64,000 bases of DNA from Ligilactobacillus sp. WC1T17 (GTDB taxonomy: Bacteria > Bacillota > Bacilli > Lactobacillales > Lactobacillaceae), in NCBI GenBank assembly GCA_900110005.1, contig FOCC01000008.1:16503-80502 (forward strand), read 5' to 3'. A model generated the notes under the pieces. The model was not told where the DNA came from. It saw nothing but the letters and a program-made list of their open reading frames with translations, and ran no database searches. Made by a program: the position numbers and the translations under genes. Positions 1-11,600 of the stretch are shown here, piece by piece. Every line of letters starts with the position of its first letter. The stretch's first letter is position 1.

Positions 1-68
1 ATAGCTCAGTTTGGTAGAGCACCTGGTTTGGGACCAGGGGGTCGCAGGTTCGAATCCTGTTTTCCCGA
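1..68 (+). tRNA. tRNA-Pro (anticodon TGG), 5' end cut by window edge
   Basis: The D arm, anticodon stem-loop (CCTGG / loop TTTGGGA / CCAGG, anticodon TGG), T arm and the 3' acceptor strand TTTCCCG plus discriminator A are present. The missing first bases should be CGGGAA, as in the second tRNA-Pro at 394-467, which is almost identical outside the anticodon stem. CCA is not encoded. Confidence 0.93.
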
Positions 69-97
69 TTAAAAATAATTTTTAGTTATAAATTTTG

Positions 98-126
98 GAA
101 GTTTGCTGGTCAAACTTCTTTTTTTG
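98..126 (+). terminator. Rho-independent terminator after tRNA-Pro
   Basis: Perfect 8-bp stem GAAGTTTG/CAAACTTC (98-105, 111-118) with a 5-nt loop, followed by a run of T. It lies between tRNA-Pro and tRNA-Leu, so tRNA-Pro probably ends an upstream transcript. A TATAAT at 130-135 just after it could start the next tRNA transcript, but no good -35 is visible. Confidence 0.8.
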
Positions 127-179
127 TTTTATAATAGACTTGTTAGCAAAAGTGATTATGTAAAGTCAGTTTGTAACCT

Positions 180-265
180 GCCGGGGTGGCGGAACTGGCA
201 GACGCACAGGACTTAAAATCCTGCGGTAAGTGATTACCGTACCGGTTCGATTCCGGTCCTCGGCA
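180..265 (+). tRNA. tRNA-Leu (anticodon TAA)
   Basis: A class II tRNA with a long variable arm (around CGGTAAGTGATTACCG). The acceptor stem GCCGGGG pairs with CCTCGGC with one G-U pair. Anticodon stem CAGGA/TCCTG encloses the loop CTTAAAA, giving anticodon TAA. CCA is not encoded. Confidence 0.95.
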
Positions 266-291
266 TTATAACTAAAAATTATATATATTAT

Positions 292-365
292 GCACCCATA
301 GCGCAACTGGATAGAGTGTCTGACTACGAATCAGAAGGTTGTAGGTTCGACTCCTACTGGGTGCA
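292..365 (+). tRNA. tRNA-Arg (anticodon ACG)
   Basis: Acceptor stem GCACCCA/TGGGTGC, anticodon stem TCTGA/TCAGA with loop CTACGAA, so anticodon ACG, read as ICG after A34 deamination. It is 26 nt downstream of tRNA-Leu and probably co-transcribed with it. Confidence 0.95.
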
Positions 366-393
366 TTTTTTGTTGAGTTAAAACTTAACATTT

Positions 394-467
394 CGGGAAA
401 TAGCTCAGTTTGGTAGAGCACTACGTTCGGGACGTAGGGGTCGCAAGTTCAAATCTTGTTTTCCCGA
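394..467 (+). tRNA. tRNA-Pro (anticodon CGG)
   Basis: Acceptor stem CGGGAAA with 3' strand TTTCCCG and discriminator A; anticodon stem CTACG/CGTAG with loop TTCGGGA, so anticodon CGG. A close paralogue of the tRNA-Pro(TGG) at the window start, differing mainly in the anticodon and T arms. It decodes CCG, which TGG could also read by wobble. Confidence 0.94.
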
Positions 468-478
468 TTCAGTAAAAA

Positions 479-508
479 AAGGGCTGCTTTAAAGTAGCCC
501 TTTTTTTG
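479..508 (+). terminator. Terminator of the tRNA cluster
   Basis: GGGCT (481-485) pairs with AGCCC (496-500) around a partly paired loop, followed by T7. It directly follows the last tRNA and precedes the ctsR promoter. Confidence 0.88.
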
Positions 509-612
509 TTGCGATAATCATATTTTATTCAAGCTATTGTAGAAATATATTGGCAAAAGAAGCTTATAATATTTATGTAAAGGCTTTAATAAGTGCTGTT
601 TAGGCTTTTTAA

Positions 613-641
613 TTGCGATAATGCAGGGACGCGTTTATAAT
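613..641 (+). promoter_or_regulatory. Sigma-A promoter of ctsR-clpC
   Basis: TTGCGA (613-618), 17-bp spacer and TATAAT (636-641), a near-consensus vegetative promoter about 40 bp upstream of the ctsR start. The CtsR operator begins 3 bp downstream of the -10, so repressor binding would block initiation. Confidence 0.85.
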
Positions 642-644
642 ATT

Positions 645-661
645 AGTCAAAGAAAGTCAAA
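645..661 (+). promoter_or_regulatory. CtsR operator (direct heptad repeat)
   Basis: Two perfect AGTCAAA heptads separated by GAA (645-651 and 655-661) match the established CtsR box, a tandem RGTCAAA heptad with a 3-nt spacer. The site covers the expected transcription start, indicating autorepression of ctsR-clpC with relief under heat or protein stress. Confidence 0.93.
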
Positions 662-682
662 ACGCAAGAAGGTGGTGGCTCG

Positions 683-1150
683 ATGCAAGGTCGAAATATT
701 TCCGATATTATTGAGCAATACCTCAAGAGTATTTTAGCTGAAGCTCCTTATGTGGAGATTAAGCGATCTGAGGTTGCGCAGCATTTTGATTGTGTTCCTT
801 CACAGATTAATTATGTGATTAAAACGCGTTTTACACTTCAAAATGGATATGTTGTGGAAAGTAAGCGTGGCGGTGGCGGATATATTCGGATTGAAAAGGT
901 CAACTTAGTCGATAATGCTGATTTTTTGACCGATTTGATTGAATATGTCGGTGATGCTATTACGTATGCTGATGCTTTTAAAATTATCCAAACACTATAT
1001 GATAATGAACTTTTAACCCGCAAAGAAGCCAATTTAATTCTTAGTGCTATCAGCAAAGATACCTTGGCTTTTACTGATAGCCAGTTAGAAAATATGGTCA
1101 GAGCGCGCATTATGATTAGTGTCATTAATCGGCTTAGGTATGCTGACTAA
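683..1150 (+). CDS. ctsR: CtsR, class III stress-gene repressor
   Basis: A 155-aa transcriptional repressor of clp genes. The N-terminal winged helix-turn-helix is seen at about residues 1-70, including the basic, glycine-rich wing SKRGGGGYIRI (about 60-70) that contacts the operator in CtsR proteins. The C-terminal helical domain mediates dimerisation and recognition by McsB/ClpC in related species. Start ATG follows a GAAGGTGG ribosome site. It lies under a perfect CtsR box and 23 nt upstream of clpC, so it is the autorepressed first gene of a two-gene operon. No mcsA/mcsB lie between ctsR and clpC, as is usual in lactobacilli and unlike Bacillus. Confidence 0.96.
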   Translation: MQGRNISDIIEQYLKSILAEAPYVEIKRSEVAQHFDCVPSQINYVIKTRFTLQNGYVVESKRGGGGYIRIEKVNLVDNADFLTDLIEYVGDAITYADAFKIIQTLYDNELLTRKEANLILSAISKDTLAFTDSQLENMVRARIMISVINRLRYAD

Positions 1151-1173
1151 AGCCAAAGAAAGAAGGTATTTAT

Positions 1174-3672
1174 ATGGACGAATCTTATACACCTAGTGCT
1201 AATCGTGTTTTAGTACTTGCTCAAGAACAGGCGAATTACTTTAAACACCAAGCTATTGGCACTGAGCATTTACTTTTGGCCTTGACTATGGAAGAAAATG
1301 GGATAGCGGGCCAGGTTTTGCGTCAATCATTAGTTAGACCCACTGACGTTCGAGAAGAAATTGAACGCTTAGCAGGTTATGGCAGTTTAATGCGGCAGTC
1401 GCCCAACAATTATTTACCATATTCGCCTAAAGCCAAGGAAATTTTAGATGAGGCAGCACGGCAGGCTTATTATACTGGCTCAAGTAAAATCGGGACAGAG
1501 CATCTTTTATTAGCTTTACTTGGCAATGATGAAATTATTTCATCGCGTATTTTGCTGAGTCTGCATGTTGATATCAAGAATTTACGCCAAGTCTTATTGC
1601 GCAAGCTTGGTATAAACCAAGCACAATTGCGTCGTGCTATCAAGAAATCCGAAGAGCAAAAGGGTAAGTCAAAGACACCAACGCTGGATGAATTAGGACG
1701 CGATATGACTGAAATGGCTGCTGAAAAGATGATTGATCCTGTCATCGGCCGTGAAAAAGAAGTTAAGCGTGTCATCCAAGTATTAAGCCGTCGTACGAAA
1801 AATAATCCGGTTTTGTTAGGCGAACCCGGGGTTGGTAAAACCGCCGTGGCGGAAGGCTTAGCCCAAGCTATTGTAGCTGGCAAAGTACCGGAAAATCTCA
1901 TCAATAACCGCTTAATGATGCTTGATATGGGCTCTTTAGTTGCCGGAACGAAGTATCGTGGTGAATTTGAAGATCGCTTAAAGAAGATTTTGGAAGAAGT
2001 TTATCGTGATGGCCATGTTATTTTATTTATTGATGAAATGCATACTTTGATTGGTGCTGGTGGAGCTGAAGGCGCAATTGATGCTTCCAACATTTTGAAA
2101 CCAGCTTTAGCACGTGGTGAAGTTCAAATTATCGGGGCGACAACACTGGACGAATATCAAAAGTATGTTGAGTCTGATCCGGCTTTGGAACGCCGTTTTG
2201 CGACGGTTGTGGTTGATGAACCAACCCCCGAAGCTACCGTTGAAATCTTAAAGGGCATCCGGCCACGGTATGAACAGCATCACAAGGTCAATATTTCAGA
2301 TGAAGCTTTGGAAGCAGCCGTCAAGTTGAGTAGCCGTTACATTACTAAGCGCTTCTTGCCTGATAAGGCGATTGATTTGATGGATGAAGCTGCTGCTCGT
2401 TTGCGGATTGTGAAAGTAGAAAATGGCAATAGTCGTGAAGTTGAACTTAATAACCAATTAAACGACTTGTCTAAGCGGCAAGAAGAAGCTTTGTTGGATG
2501 AAAAATTCGAAGAAGCTGCTAAATTGCGCAATCAAGCGATTTCTTTGCGCGATGAATTAGCTAAATTACAAGAAGTTAAGCACCAAAAAGCTGTTAACCG
2601 CGATTATGATGCCACGGTGAGCGCTGAAGATGTGGCTGAAGTTGTCGCTGAATGGACAGGTGTACCAGTAACGCAATTAACTAAGACGGAAAGCGAACGC
2701 TTGGTTAACTTGGAGAAGATTTTGCACAGACGGGTTGTAGGCCAAGAAGAAGCCATTAGTGCTGTTGCTAAGGCCATTCGCCGTGCCCGCAGCGGATTAT
2801 CTGATCCTACGCGTCCAATCGGCTCATTTATGTTCTTAGGTCCAACTGGTGTTGGTAAGACCGAATTGGCCAAAGCTTTAGCTGAGGCAATGTTTGGATC
2901 TGAAGATGCGATGATTCGTATTGATATGAGTGAGTACATGGAGAAATATTCAACCAGTCGGTTAATCGGAGCTCCTCCTGGATATGTCGGTTATGATGAA
3001 GGTGGTCAGTTGACTGAAAAAGTGCGCAATAAGCCTTATTCAGTGGTATTGCTGGACGAAGTTGAAAAAGCCCACCCTGATGTCTTTAACTTATTGCTGC
3101 AAGTGCTTGATGACGGTTATTTATCCGACTCTAAAGGGCGCAAGGTCAACTTCAGAAATACCATTATCATTATGACTTCCAACTTGGGCGCTACTGCTTT
3201 GCAGGATGAAAAATCAGTGGGCTTTGGTGCTACAAAGATTACCAATGATTATGCAGCTATGTCAGCTAAAATTCGTGAGATTTTAAAGAAACATTTCCGT
3301 CCCGAATTTTTGAACCGGATTGATGAAATTGTTATCTTCCACTCCCTTGAAAAAGAAGAATTGCATCAAATTGTGAAGTTGATGGCTCAAGGCGTAATTG
3401 CTCGAATTACTGAGCAAGGGATTAACCTCAAAATCACGCCAGCTGCGATTGATGTTGTCTCTAAAGCCGGCTTTGATCCCGAATATGGGGCCCGTCCAAT
3501 TCGCAGAGCATTGCAAAATGAAGTGGAAGACCGCTTAAGTGAAGCTTTGCTGGAAGGCCAGATGAAGCAGGGAGATACGGTTACCATTGGTGCTAAAGGC
3601 GGCAAAATTACTTTAAACGTTAAAAAGAAGGTAAAAAAGGCAGCTACGCGCAAGAAACAGGCTGTTAAATAA
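1174..3672 (+). CDS. clpC: ClpC, AAA+ unfoldase subunit of Clp protease
   Basis: An 832-aa Hsp100 ATPase that unfolds substrates for ClpP in the cytoplasm. Visible order: two Clp_N repeats (about 1-145), first AAA+ domain with Walker A GEPGVGKT (about 216-223) and Walker B LFIDEMH, a UVR-type middle domain (about 430-465), second AAA+ domain with Walker A GPTGVGKT (about 556-563) and Walker [10 protein letters not shown], then the C-terminal D2-small domain. The C-terminus is lysine-rich. Length fits ClpC rather than ClpB (longer coiled coil) or ClpE (N-terminal zinc finger absent). SD AGAAGG lies before ATG; it is co-transcribed with ctsR and should be CtsR-controlled. Confidence 0.97.
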   Translation: MDESYTPSANRVLVLAQEQANYFKHQAIGTEHLLLALTMEENGIAGQVLRQSLVRPTDVREEIERLAGYGSLMRQSPNNYLPYSPKAKEILDEAARQAYYTGSSKIGTEHLLLALLGNDEIISSRILLSLHVDIKNLRQVLLRKLGINQAQLRRAIKKSEEQKGKSKTPTLDELGRDMTEMAAEKMIDPVIGREKEVKRVIQVLSRRTKNNPVLLGEPGVGKTAVAEGLAQAIVAGKVPENLINNRLMMLDMGSLVAGTKYRGEFEDRLKKILEEVYRDGHVILFIDEMHTLIGAGGAEGAIDASNILKPALARGEVQIIGATTLDEYQKYVESDPALERRFATVVVDEPTPEATVEILKGIRPRYEQHHKVNISDEALEAAVKLSSRYITKRFLPDKAIDLMDEAAARLRIVKVENGNSREVELNNQLNDLSKRQEEALLDEKFEEAAKLRNQAISLRDELAKLQEVKHQKAVNRDYDATVSAEDVAEVVAEWTGVPVTQLTKTESERLVNLEKILHRRVVGQEEAISAVAKAIRRARSGLSDPTRPIGSFMFLGPTGVGKTELAKALAEAMFGSEDAMIRIDMSEYMEKYSTSRLIGAPPGYVGYDEGGQLTEKVRNKPYSVVLLDEVEKAHPDVFNLLLQVLDDGYLSDSKGRKVNFRNTIIIMTSNLGATALQDEKSVGFGATKITNDYAAMSAKIREILKKHFRPEFLNRIDEIVIFHSLEKEELHQIVKLMAQGVIARITEQGINLKITPAAIDVVSKAGFDPEYGARPIRRALQNEVEDRLSEALLEGQMKQGDTVTIGAKGGKITLNVKKKVKKAATRKKQAVK

Positions 3673-3678
3673 AACACA

Positions 3679-3710
3679 AAAAACCGAAGAGTTTTTCTCT
3701 TCGGTTTTTT
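3679..3710 (+). terminator. Terminator after clpC
   Basis: AAAACCGAAGAG / CTCTTCGGTTTT hairpin with T-rich loop and a T tail, 7 nt after the clpC stop. The flanking A and T runs would let it act in both directions. Confidence 0.92.
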
Positions 3711-3747
3711 GTATAATTGAGTTATGGAATTTAAAAGGATGACGTCA

Positions 3748-4442
3748 ATGAATGATAAATTAGATGCTAAAACAGGCATAACAGATACTTTGCCGACGGT
3801 ATTCGGCTATATTGGAATTGGACTAGCTTTTGGGATTGTCAGTAAGACTGCTGGGTTAAAAGCCTGGGAAGTTTTACTAATGTCTTTGATTGCTTATGGC
3901 TGATCAGTACAGTTTATTGCCGTTAGTATGCTAAGGCAGGCAGTCTGATTCTATCCATTGTCTTTTCGGCTTTCTTGGTTAATGCCCGCATGTTTTTACT
4001 GGGGATGAATGTGGCACCTTATTTTGTCAAAGAAAATATCTTCAAAAACATCGCTATCGGGACTCTGCTGACGGATGAAATTTTTGCGTTGAGTATGAAT
4101 TAAGAAGAATTTCACCAATAACCGCTTAACTTTTGAATGGTTTAACGCCAGCAATATTGTTGCGTATCTTGCTTGGAGTTTGTCAACTTATGTTGGTGCA
4201 CTCTTGGGCAGTTTTATCTTCAATCCGAATAAGTTGGGCCCTGATTTTGCATTAGTTGCCATGTTTATCGGACTTTTATATCTGCAAATCATTTAGATAA
4301 AAAATTGCAGGTAATAATGTGTCTTTTGACCTTTGTGATGGTTTTTGTGGGAATGATTTTTATTCCTGTGAATATTTTAGTTCTCGTTGTAACTTTAATT
4401 GGATGCGGAATCTGGGTGGCTTTGAAACATGCTTTCAGTTAA
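3748..4442 (+). pseudogene. Decayed azlC (branched-chain amino-acid exporter large subunit)
   Basis: Translation from ATG 3748 (AGGA site upstream) gives an AzlC-like N-terminus (IGIGLAFGIVSKTAGL, then a stretch ending LIAYG) with an in-frame TGA at 3901-3903 where AzlC proteins have glycine before SxQFIA. A frameshift follows near 3935, after which MFLLGMNVAPYF and a downstream AzlC-like segment are readable, with further stops near 4100 and 4295. The remnant ends at TAA 4440-4442, overlapping azlD by 14 nt as in intact azlCD operons. AzlCD exports branched-chain amino acids; this copy cannot be functional. Confidence 0.8.
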
Positions 4443-4754
4443 TTTTGTAGTTTTGACGATTTTTGGTTGTGGTCTGGTGATGTGGCTGACCAAAATTATT
4501 CCTTTTATTTTATTGAAATATTTGAAGTTAAGTAAGGTGTCATTGAATATTTAAACTTTGTGCCGGTAGTTATTATGTCGGCCTTATGGTTTGAAAATTT
4601 ATTTGACCAGCATTTAGGCCACTTGCCGACCTTAAATGTAGAAAATTGCCTCGTAACATTGCCAACACTTTTGACGGCTATCATTACCAAAAGTTTGGTG
4701 TGGGTCGTTGTGGTCGGCATTGTTTCAATGGCTTTCATAAGGATGTTTATTTGA
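4429..4754 (+). pseudogene. Decayed azlD (branched-chain amino-acid exporter small subunit)
   Basis: ATG 4429 overlaps the azlC remnant. Frame one reads a hydrophobic start with MWLTKIIPFILLKYL, typical of the short AzlD family (about 100 aa, three or four membrane spans), then hits a stop near 4552. A one-base shift restores FVPVVIMSALWFENLF and runs to TGA 4752-4754. Together with azlC it is a decaying two-gene unit; the damage is multiple, so sequencing error is an unlikely explanation. Confidence 0.75.
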
Positions 4755-4755
4755 C

Positions 4756-4784
4756 TTGACATAGTTAACATTTATTGCTAAAAT
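4756..4784 (+). promoter_or_regulatory. rpoBC promoter
   Basis: TTGACA (4756-4761), 17-bp spacer, TAAAAT (4779-4784): an almost perfect sigma-A promoter. It begins inside the end of the azlD remnant and leaves a leader of about 225 nt before rpoB. Confidence 0.9.
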
Positions 4785-5018
4785 TAATGAATACATAAAA
4801 CTGTGAATTTAGATGCTTGATGTGATCTATTGTCCATATCAAGCAAAAGAAGAAGCAAAAATAGTGAGGTTTAGATGGTTAAACAGAACTGTTTTTGGTT
4901 TTTTTTTGCCAAAATTCGCTGAAAATGTCGTTGAAAATGCATTTGTAACAAAAATGTAATATTTCATGGGGTTTTTAAGTATGATGCTTTCACAGAAATT
5001 TTTGGAGAGGTGAACAAC
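4785..5018 (+). ncRNA. Structured rpoB leader, candidate Lacto-rpoB-type RNA
   Basis: The untranslated leader contains a 10-bp stem GCTTGATGTG (4815-4824) / CATATCAAGC (4835-4844, one G-U) and further downstream an AAACAG/CTGTTT element followed by TTGG and T8 (about 4880-4910), resembling a weak attenuator. A conserved leader called Lacto-rpoB is known upstream of rpoB in lactic acid bacteria. Whether this leader matches that model was not tested; only position, family and hairpins support it. Confidence 0.5.
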
Positions 5019-8000
5019 TTGGCAGGACATTTAGTAAAATACGGCAAACACCGTGTGCGCAGAAGTTATTCTCGAATTAAAGAAGTTCTTGATTTGCCAA
5101 ATTTAATCGAGATTCAAACAGATTCTTACAAATGGTTCTTAGATGAAGGTTTGCGAGAAATATTTGAAGACATTATGCCAATTGACGATTTTGCCGGCAA
5201 ATTGTCGCTTGAATTTGTAAACTATCAATTATTAGAACCTAAGTATACAGTTGATGAAGCACGTAATCACGATGCTAACTATTCAGCTCCTTTGCACGTC
5301 ACATTGCGCTTGCTTAACAAGGAAACAGGCGAAATCAAGTCACAAGATGTCTTCTTTGGCGATTTCCCATTGATGACTAAGCAAGGGACTTTCATTATTA
5401 ACGGGGCCGAACGTGTTATCGTTTCCCAACTTGTTCGTTCACCAGGTGTTTATTTCAACTCCGAAACTGACAAGAATGACCGCCGCACATATGGTACAAC
5501 TGTTATCCCTAACCGTGGTGCTTGGCTTGAATATGAAACTGATGCTAAAAACATCGCTTATGTCCGCATTGATCGGACCCGTAAAATTCCTTTGACTGAA
5601 TTAGTTCGGGCTTTGGGTTATGCTAGCGATGATGAAATTATCAACATTTTGGGTAAAAACGAATCTTTACTTAAGACCATCCAAAAAGATGTTCATAAGA
5701 ATGAAGAAGATTCCCGCGTTGAAGAAGCCTTAAAAGACATCTATGAACGTTTACGCCCAGGTGAACCAAAGACAGCAGATTCATCTAGAAGTCTTTTGAC
5801 AGCACGTTTCTTTGATCCAAAGCGTTATGATTTAGCACCGGTTGGTCGTTATAAGATTAATAAGAAACTTGACCTCAAGACCCGCCTTTTAGGGACCCGC
5901 TTAGCAGAAACGCTGGCTGACCCTGAAACAGGGGAAATCATTGCTGAAGCAGGTACAACCATTACTAAAGATGTAATGAAGAACTTGTCTGCATACTTGA
6001 AGCGCGATGATTTCAAGATGTATACTTTCACACCATCTGATGAAGGCGTTGTGCAAGAACCAATGACTTTACAAATCATCAAGGTTTACTCTGAAACAAA
6101 TCCGGAAGAAGTTATCAATATGATTGGTAATGGTAATGTTCCTTTGGAATATAAGCACATTACCCCAGCCGATATCTTGGCTTCAATGAACTACTTCTTC
6201 AACTTGCAAGAAGGTTTAGGTTCAGTTGATGATATTGACCACTTGGGTAACCGTCGGATTCGTTCAGTTGGTGAACTTTTGCAAAACCAATTCCGTATCG
6301 GTTTGACACGGATGGAACGTGTTGTTCGTGAACGGATGTCAATTCAAGACACTGCCACGGTTACACCACAACAATTGATTAATATTCGTCCAGTTGTTGC
6401 GTCCATTAAAGAATTCTTTGGTTCATCCCAATTGTCCCAATTCATGGATCAAACGAACCCATTGGGCGAACTTACTCACAAACGTCGTCTTTCAGCTTTA
6501 GGGCCTGGTGGTTTGACGCGTGACCGTGCCGGCTATGAAGTTCGTGACGTTCACTATACGCACTATGGCCGGATGTGTCCTATTGAAACACCTGAAGGTC
6601 CTAACATCGGTTTGATCAACTCCTTGTCAACATATGCCCATGTTAACCGCTATGGTTTTATTGAAACACCATATCGTCGTGTATCTTGGGATACGCACAA
6701 AGTTACCGACAAGATTGACTATTTGACAGCTGATGAAGAAGATAATTACGTTGTTGCCCAAGCCAACACACCACTTAATGAAGATGGATCATTTGTTGAT
6801 GATACTATCATGGCACGCAGCAAGGATGAAAATATTGAAACTACACCAGACAAAATTGACTACATGGACGTTTCACCTAAGCAAGTTGTTGCGGTTGCGA
6901 CGGCATGTATTCCTTTCTTGGAAAACGATGACTCCAACCGTGCTTTGATGGGTGCCAACATGCAACGTCAGGCTGTGCCTTTGATTAAGCCACATGCTCC
7001 ACTTGTTGGGACTGGTATTGAATATAAAGCTGCTCATGACTCTGGGGATGCTTTAATTGCTGACCATGCCGGTACAGTTGAATACGTTGATGCCCGTGAA
7101 GTTCGCGTTCGTCGCGAAGACAGCTCACTTGATACTTACAAGTTAATGAAGTTCCGTCGTTCCAACGGTGGTAAAAACTACAACCAAACACCAATTGTCC
7201 GCGTGGGAGACCATGTTGATGCTGATGATGTTTTGGCTGATGGTCCATCAATGGAACAAGGTGAACTTGCTTTGGGTCAAAACCCACTTATCGCCTTCAT
7301 GACTTGGGATGGTTACAACTTCGAAGATGCCATTGCTATCAACGAACGTTTAGTTAAAGAAGATGTTTATACTTCAATCCACATCGAAGAACACGAATCA
7401 GAAGCACGTGATACGAAGCTTGGACCTGAAGAAATCACCCGTGAAATTCCTAACGTCGGCGACGATGCCTTGAAGAACCTTGATGAATTTGGGGTTGTTC
7501 GTGTTGGTGCTGAAGTTAAAGACGGTGATATCTTGGTTGGTAAAGTTACGCCAAAGGGTGTAACGGAACTTTCCGCTGAAGAACGTCTCTTGCATGCTAT
7601 CTTCGGTGAAAAAGCTCGTGAAGTTCGTGATACTTCCTTGCGTGTACCTCACGGTGGTGGCGGTATTGTGCAAGACGTCAGGACCTTTACCCGTGAAAAT
7701 GGCGATGAACTTGCACCAGGTGTTAACACAATGGTTCGTGTTTACATTGTGCAAAAACGTAAGCTTCAAGTTGGTGATAAGATGGCCGGCCGTCACGGTA
7801 ACAAAGGTACGGTTTCCGTTGTTATCCCTGAAGAAGATATGCCATTTATGCCAGATGGTACACCAATCGATATCATGCTTTCACCAATGGGTGTGCCTTC
7901 CCGTATGAACATTGGACAGGTACTTGATCTTCACTTAGGTATGGCTGCTCGTGAACTTGGTATTCACGTAACTTCACCTGTTTTTGATGGTGCGCGTGAT

Positions 8001-8603
8001 GAAGATATCTGGGATGCTTTGAAAGAAGCAGGTCTTCCAGCTGACGGTAAGACAGTTCTTTATGATGGCCGGACTGGTGAAGCCTTTGATAACCGGATTT
8101 CTGTTGGTGTCATGTACTACATGAAGTTAGCTCACATGGTTGACGATAAGATGCATGCTCGTTCCATCGGACCATACTCACTTGTTACGCAACAACCACT
8201 TGGTGGTAAAGCACAATTTGGTGGTCAGCGTTTCGGTGAAATGGAAGTTTGGGCCCTCGAAGCTTATGGTGCAGCTTACACCTTGCAAGAAATCTTGACT
8301 TATAAGTCTGATGACGTTGTGGGTCGTGTGAAGACTTACGAAGCTATCGTTAAGGGCGAACAAATTCCACAACCTGGTGTTCCTGAATCATTCCGTGTGT
8401 TGGTTAAAGAACTCCAAGCATTGGGCCTTGATATGAAAGTGCTTGATAGCGACAAAAATGAAATTGAATTGCGCGATATGGACGATGATGAAGACGGTGT
8501 TAAGAACATCGATGCCTTAGCTAAGTTCAAGCAACAAGAAGATGAAAAGCGCGCTTTAGAAGAACAAAAAACACAAGAAGCAGAAGAAACAAAAGCTGAA
8601 TAA
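5019..8603 (+). CDS. rpoB: RNA polymerase beta subunit
   Basis: Catalytic-core subunit of RNA polymerase. With TTG 5019 as start (GGAGAGG site 8 to 10 nt upstream; an in-frame GTG at 5010 would overlap that site) the product is 1194 aa, starting [17 protein letters not shown] as in lactobacilli. Visible landmarks: the rifampicin region around [22 protein letters not shown], the [11 protein letters not shown] block, the switch/active-site lysines around [16 protein letters not shown], and a C-terminal [11 protein letters not shown] block. The acidic Glu/Lys-rich tail (about the last 50 residues) is typical of Lactobacillales. rpoC follows 23 nt later, in one operon. Confidence 0.97.
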   Translation: MAGHLVKYGKHRVRRSYSRIKEVLDLPNLIEIQTDSYKWFLDEGLREIFEDIMPIDDFAGKLSLEFVNYQLLEPKYTVDEARNHDANYSAPLHVTLRLLNKETGEIKSQDVFFGDFPLMTKQGTFIINGAERVIVSQLVRSPGVYFNSETDKNDRRTYGTTVIPNRGAWLEYETDAKNIAYVRIDRTRKIPLTELVRALGYASDDEIINILGKNESLLKTIQKDVHKNEEDSRVEEALKDIYERLRPGEPKTADSSRSLLTARFFDPKRYDLAPVGRYKINKKLDLKTRLLGTRLAETLADPETGEIIAEAGTTITKDVMKNLSAYLKRDDFKMYTFTPSDEGVVQEPMTLQIIKVYSETNPEEVINMIGNGNVPLEYKHITPADILASMNYFFNLQEGLGSVDDIDHLGNRRIRSVGELLQNQFRIGLTRMERVVRERMSIQDTATVTPQQLINIRPVVASIKEFFGSSQLSQFMDQTNPLGELTHKRRLSALGPGGLTRDRAGYEVRDVHYTHYGRMCPIETPEGPNIGLINSLSTYAHVNRYGFIETPYRRVSWDTHKVTDKIDYLTADEEDNYVVAQANTPLNEDGSFVDDTIMARSKDENIETTPDKIDYMDVSPKQVVAVATACIPFLENDDSNRALMGANMQRQAVPLIKPHAPLVGTGIEYKAAHDSGDALIADHAGTVEYVDAREVRVRREDSSLDTYKLMKFRRSNGGKNYNQTPIVRVGDHVDADDVLADGPSMEQGELALGQNPLIAFMTWDGYNFEDAIAINERLVKEDVYTSIHIEEHESEARDTKLGPEEITREIPNVGDDALKNLDEFGVVRVGAEVKDGDILVGKVTPKGVTELSAEERLLHAIFGEKAREVRDTSLRVPHGGGGIVQDVRTFTRENGDELAPGVNTMVRVYIVQKRKLQVGDKMAGRHGNKGTVSVVIPEEDMPFMPDGTPIDIMLSPMGVPSRMNIGQVLDLHLGMAARELGIHVTSPVFDGARDEDIWDALKEAGLPADGKTVLYDGRTGEAFDNRISVGVMYYMKLAHMVDDKMHARSIGPYSLVTQQPLGGKAQFGGQRFGEMEVWALEAYGAAYTLQEILTYKSDDVVGRVKTYEAIVKGEQIPQPGVPESFRVLVKELQALGLDMKVLDSDKNEIELRDMDDDEDGVKNIDALAKFKQQEDEKRALEEQKTQEAEETKAE

Positions 8604-8626
8604 TTAAGAAAAGGGAGGTCGGTCCT

Positions 8627-11600
8627 TTGATCGATGTCAATAAATTCGATAGTATGCAAATCGGTTTAGCTTCATCTGATAAGATCCGCAGCTGGTCTTA
8701 TGGTGAAGTTAAGAAGCCTGAAACAATCAACTATCGTACGTTGAAGCCAGAAAAAGACGGTCTGTTCGATGAACGCATCTTCGGGCCAACAAAAGACTGG
8801 GAATGTGCTTGTGGTAAGTACAAGAAGGTCAGCTACAAAGGTACTGTTTGTGACCGTTGTGGTGTTGAAGTTACTCGTTCAAAAGTTCGTCGTGAACGTA
8901 TGGGTCACATTGAACTTGCCGCACCTGTAACACATATTTGGTATTTCAAAGGTATTCCAAGTCGTATGGGACTTGTGCTTGATATGAGCCCACGTGCCCT
9001 TGAAGAAGTTATTTATTTTGCTTCTTATGTAGTTACTGATCCAGGTGATTCCCCACTTGAAAAGAAGCAACTTTTGACTGAAGGCGAATATCGTGAAAAA
9101 CGCCAAGAATATGGGCAAAGCTTTAAGGCAGCTATGGGTGCTGAAGCTGTGCGGACTTTATTGCGTGACGTTGATTTAGAAGCTGAATGTGCTGAACTTA
9201 AAGAAGAATTAAAAGAAGCTACAGGCCAAAAGCGGACCCGTGCCGTACGTCGCTTGGACATTTTGGAAGCTTTCCTTAAGTCAGGCAACCGTCCTGAATG
9301 GATGGTTATGGATGCTATTCCAGTTATTCCACCTGATTTGCGTCCAATGGTTCAACTTGAAGGTGGCCGGTTTGCAACTTCTGATTTGAACGATTTATAC
9401 CGTCGTGTTATCAACCGTAACAACCGTTTAAAGAAATTGCTTGAACTTCATGCTCCTGGCATCATCGTGCAAAACGAAAAGCGGATGTTGCAAGAAGCTG
9501 TTGATGCCTTGATTGACAACGGTCGTCGTGGACGTCCTGTTGCCGGTCCTGGTAACCGTCCATTGAAGTCACTTTCACACATGCTTAAAGGTAAGCAAGG
9601 ACGTTTCCGCCAAAACTTGCTTGGTAAGCGTGTTGACTATTCTGGCCGTTCTGTTATCGATGTTGGTCCTAAGTTAAAACTTAACCAAATGGGTATTCCG
9701 CATGAAATGGCTTTGGAATTGTTCAAACCATTCATGATGCACGAATTGGTTAAGCGCGATATAGCTTCTAACATTAAGAATGCTAAGCGTAAGATTGATA
9801 ACCGTGATGATGATATTTGGGACGTTTTGGAAGACGTTATCAAAGAACACCCTGTTTTGCTTAACCGCGCCCCTACCTTGCACCGTTTAGGTATTCAGGC
9901 CTTTGAACCAACTTTGGTTGATGGTAAAGCGATGCGCTTGCACCCACTTGCCTGTGAAGCCTACAATGCCGATTTTGACGGTGACCAAATGGCCATCCAC
10001 GTACCATTATCTGATGAAGCACAAGCCGAAGCACGTTTGCTGATGCTCGCTGCTCACCACATTTTGGCTCCTAAAGATGGTAAGCCAATCATCTCACCAT
10101 CTCAGGATATGACGATTGGTAACTACTACATCACCATCGAAGAAAAAGATCGTGAAGGCGAAGGCATGATCTTTAAAGATGTCAATGAAGTACGGACTGC
10201 ATACCAAAACAACTATGTTCACTTGCATACACGGATTGGTTTGCAAACTTCATCTTTGGCTAAAGCTGGCAAGCCATTTACTGACTTCCAAAAGAGCCGT
10301 ATTTTGGTAACAACTGCTGGTAAGGCCATTTTTAACGAAATCTTGCCAAAAGATTTCCCATATTTAAATGAACCAACTGAAGAAAACTTGACTGAAGGTA
10401 CTCCTGATAAGTACTTCTTGGAACCAGGTGAAGATATTCATGCTTACCTTAAGGAACATGAATTAGTTGGACCATTCAAGTCAGGATTCTTGTCTGATAT
10501 CATTGCCCAAGTCTACAAGGATTACAAGGTTACAGCTACAGCTGAACTTTTGGACCGGATGAAAGACCTTGGTTACTATGAATCAACTAAATCTGGTTTG
10601 ACCGTGGGTATGATTGATGTTACTGAACTTAAAGAAAAGCCAGCTATCATTGAAAAAGCTCACAAGGATGTTGCTGTAGTTGCAAAGCAATTCCGTCGTG
10701 GTTTGATTACGGAAAAGGAACGCTATGATCGCGTTATTGCTATTTGGAACAAGGCTAAAGACGATATCCAAGCTAAATTGGTTGAAAACATGGATCCTTC
10801 CAACCCTATCCAAATGATGTCTGATTCTGGTGCGCGTGGTAACATTTCTAACTTTACTCAGCTTGCCGGTATGCGTGGTTTGATGGCCGCTCCTAACGGT
10901 AAGACTATGGAAATTCCTGTTATTGCGAACTTCCGTGAAGGTTTGTCTGTGCAAGAAATGTTCATGTCAACGCACGGTGCTCGTAAAGGTATGACTGATA
11001 CAGCCTTGAAGACAGCCGATTCAGGTTACTTGACTCGTCGTTTGGTTGATGTGGCGCAAGATGTTATCATTCGTGAAACTGACTGTGGCACTGACCGTGG
11101 GCTTGATGTTTCAGCTATCACTGAAGGCAATGAAATGATTGAACCATTGTATGACCGTATTTTGGGCCGTTACACAATGAAGTCAGTCTTAGATCCTAAG
11201 ACCGGTGAAGTAATCGTGCCTGCTAACGTCATGATGGATGAAGATTTAGCTCAAAAGGTTGTCGATGCCGGAGTTGAAACAGTAACCATTCGTTCAGCCT
11301 TCACATGCAACACCCGTCATGGTGTTTGTGAACACTGCTACGGCCGAAACATGGCTACTGGTGATGAAGTTGAAGTTGGTGAAGCTGTTGGTACTGTGGC
11401 TGCTCAATCTATCGGTGAACCAGGTACTCAGCTTACGATGCGTACTTTCCACACCGGTGGTGTTGCCGGAGACGATATCACTCAAGGGCTTCCTCGTGTT
11501 CAAGAAATCTTTGAAGCACGGAACCCTAAAGGTCGTGCTACCATCAGTGAAGTTACAGGTATTGTTGAATCTATCGAAGAAAATGCCGGGGAACACAAGA

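Noticed and set aside
4560-4754. A 64-codon stand-alone gene
   Set aside because: It is the second half of the broken azlD gene, without its own ribosome site.
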